13,985 nucleotides of DNA from Promethearchaeota archaeon (GTDB lineage Archaea; Asgardarchaeota; Lokiarchaeia; Sigynarchaeales; SOKP01). The DNA lies in assembly GCA_004524425.1 (NCBI GenBank), contig SDNN01000059.1, positions 1 through 13,985 of the forward strand, in the 5' to 3' direction. Every line of letters starts with the position of its first letter. Position 1 is the stretch's first letter. Below are positions 13,725 to 13,985 of this stretch, one piece after another. The notes below the pieces were generated by a model. The model saw nothing but the letters and a program-made list of their open reading frames with translations. It had not been told where the DNA came from and searched no databases. The position numbers were made by a program, and so were the translations under genes.

Positions 13725-13985
13725 GTGTTTATTGTTAAAAAAAATGATGTAGTGTATCGCAGAGATTTTGCTAAGGCGATGAGTAATTCTGAAATAGAAA
13801 ATCTTCATTTTAAAATTAAAAGAGATGCCATGAAAAAAATAGGGAAAACTGTTGGCTTTTATGATTATTTTAAATACAGGATCGCTTACGACATGGAATT
13901 AGATTTGGATTTAATTTTTATATTTGTAACCGGCTTGATGGATGATTTTTTTGGGATAACTAAAACAGAAATGACTAACTTTAAA
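13725..13985 (+). CDS. Longin-domain protein, N-terminal part (cut by window edge)
   Basis: The first 87 codons of a longin-like protein running off the right edge. The pattern is strand FIVKKNDVVYRRDFA (residues 2-16), a long helix SNSEIENLHFKIKRDAMKKI (20-39), strand YDYFKYRIAYDMELD (47-61) and the hydrophobic strand-helix LIFIFVTGLMDDFF (63-76). This is the small-GTPase-platform longin fold that is common in Asgard archaea and related to eukaryotic trafficking subunits. The start is a problem. GTG at 13725 is the only usual start after the last in-frame stop, the TGA at 13704; there is no good Shine-Dalgarno at the right distance. Homology to the typical R-Q-I-F-I opening suggests that the LRQV residues just upstream might belong to the protein. 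It is divergent from the surface-protein operon. Confidence 0.75.
   Translation, partial: MFIVKKNDVVYRRDFAKAMSNSEIENLHFKIKRDAMKKIGKTVGFYDYFKYRIAYDMELDLDLIFIFVTGLMDDFFGITKTEMTNFK

Overview
The window is strongly AT-rich and looks like genomic DNA of an Asgard archaeon, most likely of the Lokiarchaeia type. The evidence is the gene content: two longin/roadblock-like small-GTPase-platform type proteins (one fused to winged-helix domains), two HEAT/leucine-rich-repeat proteins, and a giant glycosylatable DUF2341/Ig-like surface protein with a short basic cytoplasmic tail. Gene starts also look archaeal: some have a TATA-like box about 24-34 nt upstream and no Shine-Dalgarno (likely leaderless), others have a strong GGAGGU- or AAGGUGA-type site. 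No rRNA, tRNA, CRISPR array, transposase or phage gene was seen. The lineage is inferred from protein resemblance; no marker gene is present.

Layout. 1-1812 (minus strand): two tandem major-facilitator transporters, about half identical, the left one cut by the window edge. 1921-2484 (plus): a five-helix membrane protein of unknown function with a TTG start fixed by a GGAGGT site. 2497-2811 (minus): a small zinc-ribbon protein with a charged helical tail. 3018-4999 (plus): two tandem paralogues with alpha-helical (HEAT-like) N-terminal halves and leucine-rich-repeat C-terminal halves. 5003-7609 (minus): a form IV RuBisCO-like protein followed by a Gfo/Idh/MocA dehydrogenase, probably on separate transcripts because a poly-U tract follows the first gene and a TATA box precedes the second. 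7803-13357 (minus): a 1481-residue surface protein and a longin plus winged-helix cytoplasmic protein, joined by a TAATG stop/start overlap. 13725-13985 (plus): the start of a second longin-type gene, divergent from the surface protein and cut by the right edge.

How the genes may work together. The best candidate for an undescribed system is the right half. A large ectodomain with many N-glycosylation sequons crosses the membrane once and ends in an 83-residue tail, and its stop codon overlaps the start of a longin/winged-helix protein; another longin gene lies across a 367-base divergent promoter region. This suggests a cell-surface receptor or adhesin coupled to a cytoplasmic GTPase-platform protein. 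The second point of interest is the RuBisCO-like protein, which keeps the carbamylated-lysine metal site but has lost several carboxylase residues. It sits beside a sugar-type dehydrogenase, a pairing that would fit sugar or sugar-acid breakdown rather than CO2 fixation.
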